Shown here: positions 59,268 through 64,000 of the stretch, in pieces | Position numbering within the stretch: position 1 is the first letter of the stretch | Layout of the letters: each line of letters starts with the position of its first letter | NCBI GenBank assembly: GCA_039881145.1 | Contig: JAYKKI010000126.1 | Span: forward strand, 669,501 to 733,500 | Length of the DNA stretch: 64,000 nt | Reading direction: 5' to 3' | From: Druceiella hillmani | Lineage: Eukaryota > Arthropoda > Insecta > Lepidoptera > Hepialidae | Position numbers and translations under genes: made by a program | Notes under the pieces: model-generated | Database searches by the model: none | What the model was told of the DNA's origin: nothing | What the model saw: the letters and a program-made list of their open reading frames with translations, nothing else

Positions 59268-59319
59268 AGTAGAAATAATACTACATCACGTAGTTTCATT
59301 TAATTGTGGATAAAAGAGA

Positions 59320-59535
59320 GAGTAAAGTTGCACTTTATTATTCTGTCACTGACGAGATATAGTCAATCAATAATTAAAGAGTCAGTTTTTTTGAAAAAAA
59401 GGTCACTAACTATGTTGGTAACTAACTAAACTCTGTTCTTCATCCATTTTCACATTAAAAATAAAGGTAAAAATTGGCAACATTTGTACCAACAGATAGC
59501 GCCTACAAGAATATTTTTGTCTCTTAAAAAGTAAG
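59320..59535. other. AT-rich DNA, no gene seen
   Basis: A short stretch between the hairpin element and the SINE-like head; nothing recognised. Confidence 0.4.
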
Positions 59536-59537
59536 GA

Positions 59538-59612
59538 AGTTCTTATCGGATTCTAACAAAAAGCAACATTTTATTTACTCCAACCGCATTCCGCTGAGCT
59601 ATCGCAAAGCTT
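59538..59612 (-). repeat. tRNA-derived SINE head (pseudo-tRNA)
   Basis: On the minus strand GCGATAGCTCAGCGGAATGC contains a perfect A box TAGCTCAGCGG (59,601-59,591). Exactly 44 bases after its start is the B-box-like GTTAGAATCCG (59,557-59,547), the spacing of an intronless tRNA. The D-arm resembles Ala/Thr-type tRNAs. The anticodon stem does not form and the acceptor stem is not closed, so this is a SINE head or a pseudo-tRNA rather than a tRNA gene. Confidence 0.5.
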
Positions 59613-59619
59613 ACCCTAA

Positions 59620-60438
59620 TGGAATAAAAAGCACATTATGTTGATAAGTTACACAATGTATTAGCGTCGAGACAAAGTAAACAAGAAGATAAGGTCAAAG
59701 TAAAACTGTATGCAACTAAGTTGTTACAGCACGTAAGGGAAGTAATCCGATTTTTAAGACTCAGGTTCATAAATACATTTATAATCTTTACTAATGTGGG
59801 TCGTTTTATGCGCAAACAAAATAAATCATTGGAATCATTAATTTCAAAAATTCACTGTATTGTACTTATTTTCCATTGAAACTCTCAATTTATCTTTAAA
59901 AATTAACTTAATTTTTTATATTATTAAATTAACTTACAAGTAATACATTAAATTAACGTTATGTTTTGCGAAGGTAGCATTACAAATATTTCATTTTATG
60001 ATTTGTTTTGCATATTTCGTAATAAGAAAAATTGGGCAATTGTGTATTGGAAAACACATAAACTAGAATCCTACAATTATCCTCATAATTTGAAAATTAT
60101 GACGAATTAAATTTAATTAACGTTTATAATAAAATGTTAGCACCTAAATTTATAGAGATTTTGAAATCAATGCTTGAAAAATTTGGGTGGTGAATCCCCC
60201 AACGTACATTTCTTTTAAACCTAGTATTTTGCAAATTGACTTTAAAATTAAAAAAAGAGAAATGGTAAGCAAAATCTTAATTTTAGTTTAAAAGACAACC
60301 AATTACATCTCATTTGAAGAAATGCACTATAGACGCTTCCCCTTCTTCGCATGTAAAGAAACGTACACTAAGAAACATTATAGTATTTGAATCCTATTTT
60401 GAAACATTCACTTGTACACAAGTATTAAATTATAAAAA
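59620..60438. other. AT-rich DNA, no gene seen
   Basis: No coding or repeat signal could be supported. Confidence 0.5.
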
Positions 60439-60440
60439 AA

Positions 60441-60449
60441 TATATGTAG

Positions 60450-60503
<54 letters not shown>
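60441..60503. repeat. (TA)n microsatellite
   Basis: About 63 bp of alternating TA, ending in TGCATGCA. Confidence 0.96.
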
Positions 60504-60506
<3 letters not shown>

Positions 60507-60509
60507 TGC

Positions 60510-61185
60510 AGCATTCACTTACACACTGGTATTAAATTGTAACAATTATAAATAGACTAGAAGAAGGATAGCTCCATCATAGTATTTTATGTCATGATAA
60601 TATGATATTGAATGAAAAAAGCCCTACGATATTTAATGCCTTCAATTTGATCTCCGAGTGAAAATCCTTCTTTTCCAATTATTGATTTCTTTTATAATTA
60701 TTGAGAGAGTTTATGATATTCACAAACGCGTTCAATAATTATATTCAAAACGCTGTTCTGCAGGTAAAATTTAGGTTTTTAGTTGGAGAAGTTGAAATAA
60801 GCAATAATTTCATGATTTCTAGACACTAGCTTTATTAGTGCCTGGAAAATCCCTAGTTATGTCAGGAGAAATTGAACTAAAAACTATTCAAATTGTATTA
60901 AGTGGATATACCCTGCTATAACAATTTTGTTATGTTTAAATTTTGCCGTAAGGAAAAATAAATTTTTAGTCTACATATTAAGCATGGGTGCGAAAAAGTT
61001 AATATTATGGGCTGAATTAATTTTAACTAAATAGTGTACATGAATTATGGAAAAATATGTTTGGATTTACGAATTTCATTCCCCTAATATATAATCTAAG
61101 AGCTCCCCTAAAATATCCCCTAATATATAATCTAATGAGACATTTAGATAAAGAATTTTTGTCTAAATCCATCAAAATAAAAAAA
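60510..61185. other. AT-rich DNA, no gene seen
   Basis: A short direct repeat CCCCTAATATATAATCTAA (61,081-61,099 and 61,117-61,135) is the only structure noted. Confidence 0.5.
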
Positions 61186-61186
61186 A

Positions 61187-61310
<124 letters not shown>

Positions 61311-61774
61311 TAGTCGATTTAATTATTTCATTGACGTAACATAATTAATCATTTATTTCTTTGTTGCTAGCTGGAACGTTCTCTTGAATATAAAAGAAAT
61401 GAACTTCCAAAGTTATAGTTTATACTCATAATAATATTGGTTTTATTGTTAAATTCGTGTAATTTTTTTCATGAATACTTTTTATATTTTATGACAAAAC
61501 CATGCTAGTAAATTATTTATATCAGGAATGGATCATAAACCTCATCGGAAACAATTCAACGTAGAAAAAAACATGTTAATTTTTTTAATTTCGTATATTT
61601 TTTTTAAAAGAGGAAAAGCAATATTAGTTCATTATTTGTATATTGAGACTGACAATTTAATACCATAATTCTTTATTTCCACGTCTGTATTCATTTCATA
61701 GAAGATAACTTTTTACAATTTTGATTGCATTTTACTGAAAACTTTACGATATACAGAAGCTCCAAAGTTAACTT

Positions 61775-61776
<2 letters not shown>

Positions 61777-61822
<46 letters not shown>
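61777..61822. repeat. (TA)n microsatellite
   Basis: About 46 bp of pure alternating TA. Confidence 0.96.
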
Positions 61823-61824
<2 letters not shown>

Positions 61825-64000
61825 CACAAAACACATTTTTCGAAATAATGTACAGCCGCTTACGACCTAAACTCAAGACCACCTAATGACCTAATGAGCT
61901 GAAAACCTGTTGGAAACGTAGGGAATAGGCAACCGGCTGCCGGTATTTAAAATTTCCTCAAGCATATACGAATAAAATATCCTTTCAATTTAATTTCGTA
62001 CGTCCTTATAATTTTATATCTAGTTTGAGCTGATGACTATTAGAAAATGTATTCTTTGTTTATGCATGTAATAAAATTACAAACTCAGAAAACGCTTATC
62101 GCTTGTTCTCTAACACGTATGTGTAACAGAGAACAAATTTTTTTTTTAAATTAGAAACATAAAGAACCAAAAATTTTTTAACCACTAAAAATATTTTTAA
62201 AAAAATTTTGGAGGGTGAAGTAATGGAATTCATCAGGATAATTTTTACGATTGCGTATTTTTTTATGCATGCATTACGTAAAAACTATCCTATCGAGATT
62301 AAAAATAAATCTTAGGACTCATTTTTTATTTTTACTTGTGTTACACTCAATCAAAACGTTTGCAAAGTTATTAATCCCAAAAATGCATTGACGTTGCCTC
62401 AATATAACAAAAAACAAAGATATGCCTGTTTACATAACGTGACGTCCAGTAATTATACAAATATATACCATACCTATGTACTTAAATAGATAGCAATGAA
62501 GTTTCCTCCCGGACATGTAATGGAGTAATGGATATGACTAAATTAATGGAATCGTACAAGAAGGTATTTGTTTGACTAAGCAACTGGAATTGGGGCAGAC
62601 GTCACTGTAGGTCGGTGGTTCATAAAACTTTTCAAAGTTTTTTGTATTCGATATGAGCTTAATTTATTTCACCAATTTGTTTAAAATCTAAAAAGGGTTA
62701 ATATCGAACTGCCTAAATTTGACTGTTTAGAGTATTATGTACAATCTAAAACTATAGAATTTATCTCTATATACTGAAACGATTTACAAAGAAATGATTA
62801 TGAGGAACATAAAAAACTAATAGAATAAAAAATACTGTTCTTATATTATTTGTCTTTTTATCTGTGGGGATGTGTATTTATTCGCACATTATGTAAAACA
62901 TTACGAAAATTAGTGACATTTTTACTCGTGAATACTATTGGACCTGGATTAATATATAGGCAATTTTTATCGCTATCATCCAAATACAAAAAGAGGTTAT
63001 TTGATATTCTAATTGCAAATCCAGAAATTTAAGTTTATAATTCTATTAATATATGTAGGTGTGTGATGTTATATTTTAACTATTAACTTTGCATTCAACT
63101 TAGAAATTTCTGATAGTCCTAAAGAACGAAATCAAGGACACAGCTAATTTTTACGAATTTAATTTGAGATAAATTCAGTCAACAGGCACGTAGGTATAAT
63201 CAGATGAATAAAAATCAAATCTGTTTGAATCAAATCACTGCATCAAATGAATATGACCCCCCTGGGATCAATTCAAATAATAATAAGTAACAAAAAGCTA
63301 TATATCCTAAGCCGCTTAATGCCTTAATTGAATAGTAATCATTCTATAATAGAAATCTGCATTTCATAAGTCCGTTTAATACATAATAAGTCATGGTAAT
63401 CTTCTCACTTCCTTTTACTAATCCTTGTGATCAATATTTTAAGGCCATGTTACTATAAATACCGTAAATGTTTTTGAAATTGAACACCGATGTTGCTTTT
63501 ACAGCAATATATTAAGTCGGAAAGAATGTTCTGAGACACTTCATGATTATTCTAAAACTTTTTTGAATGTTCGGAAAGACGCATTGTTGTATAAGCAGCA
63601 TAAACTCGTAAATTTAATCAGTATATTATAATTATTGATACGGCGAAAAAATAGATCAGTGGATCTATCGATTTTGTAAAGGAAATCTAAAATTTGAAGA
63701 TACTTTACCCTCTGTACATCGACGCTATTTGGATCCCAATAGTGTTTTGCAGATTGACTTTAGTACTAAAAAAGGGCGGTCTTATCATACCTTCCCAAAA
63801 TGCGTAAACCTTTGAATTTTGGATCGTAGATACCGCATGAGTTGAATAAAACACGGAAGGAACTGCGTGTTGATATCTGTATGACTCATTTGACATCACA
63901 CCCTAATTAAGAATGACTGTTTTGACGACTGTTTAACTCAATGAGTGTTTGACGACGAAAAGCGGATATTATTTGTCAACCATTCTCATAAGCAACAGTG
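61825..64000. other. AT-rich DNA, no gene seen
   Basis: Frames at 62,850-63,032 (plus) and 63,705-63,899 (minus) have no recognisable motif. TGTGTAACAGAGAACA near 62,120 echoes GTTCTCTAACACG at 62,104, a weak inverted repeat. Confidence 0.45.

Larger units (their letters stand above)
59032..59309 (+). mobile_element. hammerhead hairpin element, copy 5 (both arms present)
   Basis: This is the most complete copy: leader (TTTGAATATATTTGGCGTTA), left arm from about 59,075, a short spacer (about 59,186-59,198), and the right arm ending ...CATTTAATTGTG at 59,308. The arms are long inverted repeats, so the motif occurs twice, in opposite orientations. Flanks ATAAAAGTTAGA (59,020-59,031) and ATAAAAGAGAGA (59,310-59,321) agree at 10 of 12, a degraded target-site duplication. 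The copy looks like two terminal repeats joined head to head. Confidence 0.7.

Noticed and set aside
59538..59612. Functional tRNA gene
   Set aside because: A and B boxes and spacing fit, but the acceptor and anticodon stems do not form. A SINE head or pseudo-tRNA is more likely.

Overview
This is eukaryotic, very AT-rich, gene-poor and repeat-dense DNA. The recognisable protein remnants are transposable-element families common in arthropods: a pogo/Tigger-type transposase, an RTE-like LINE with its own ORF1, the C-terminus of a CR1/Jockey-type LINE, and a LINE RNase H tail. An arthropod, probably an insect, is the best inference, but the species cannot be named from this sequence. No intact host gene, rRNA or functional tRNA was found. 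Almost every longer open frame is a chance frame, a (TA)n-coded Tyr-Ile run, or a shadow of a decayed element.

Layout. 0-7 kb: AT-rich DNA, a possible tRNA-derived SINE head (1.7 kb), one copy of a small dispersed repeat (3.5 kb; partner at 10.3 kb) and a decayed pogo-like transposase with a C-terminal zinc finger (5.0-6.6 kb). 7-14 kb: two copies of a hairpin element, a CA-rich microsatellite, and an inverted-repeat element (12.2-12.6 kb) related to a longer one at 51.9-53.2 kb. 14-27 kb: largely featureless, with a GC-rich hairpin island at 16.0 kb, a widespread-type repeat at 17.6 kb and short inverted or tandem repeats. 27-36 kb: dispersed repeat copy C with a hairpin element inserted beside it, a 5'-truncated LINE on the minus strand, an internally deleted RTE-like LINE with a tRNA-like 5' end, and a decayed ORF of an insect-repeat protein type. 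36.9-40.7 kb: a 61-bp satellite array of about 62 monomers with higher-order structure. 44.2-51.5 kb: two arms of a large, old inverted duplication. 51.9-64 kb: a TIR-bounded element with internal tandem repeats, a LINE RNase H remnant, the best hairpin-element copy, a tRNA-like SINE head and several (TA)n tracts.

The most interesting feature is the hairpin element, present five times (7.2, 13.3, 28.2, 48.3 and 59.0 kb). Its constant arm folds as a type I hammerhead-ribozyme-like motif: core CUGAAGA / GAAA / UC, stem I CCAC:GUGG with an outer UCUUU:AAAGA helix, and a very short ACCUAGGU stem III. Three copies are flanked by 10-12 bp target-site duplications. Some copies carry the motif in both orientations as inverted arms, with a leader of about 45 bp on one side. 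This combination resembles a non-autonomous derivative of a Penelope-like retroelement, whose terminal repeats are known to carry small type I hammerheads.
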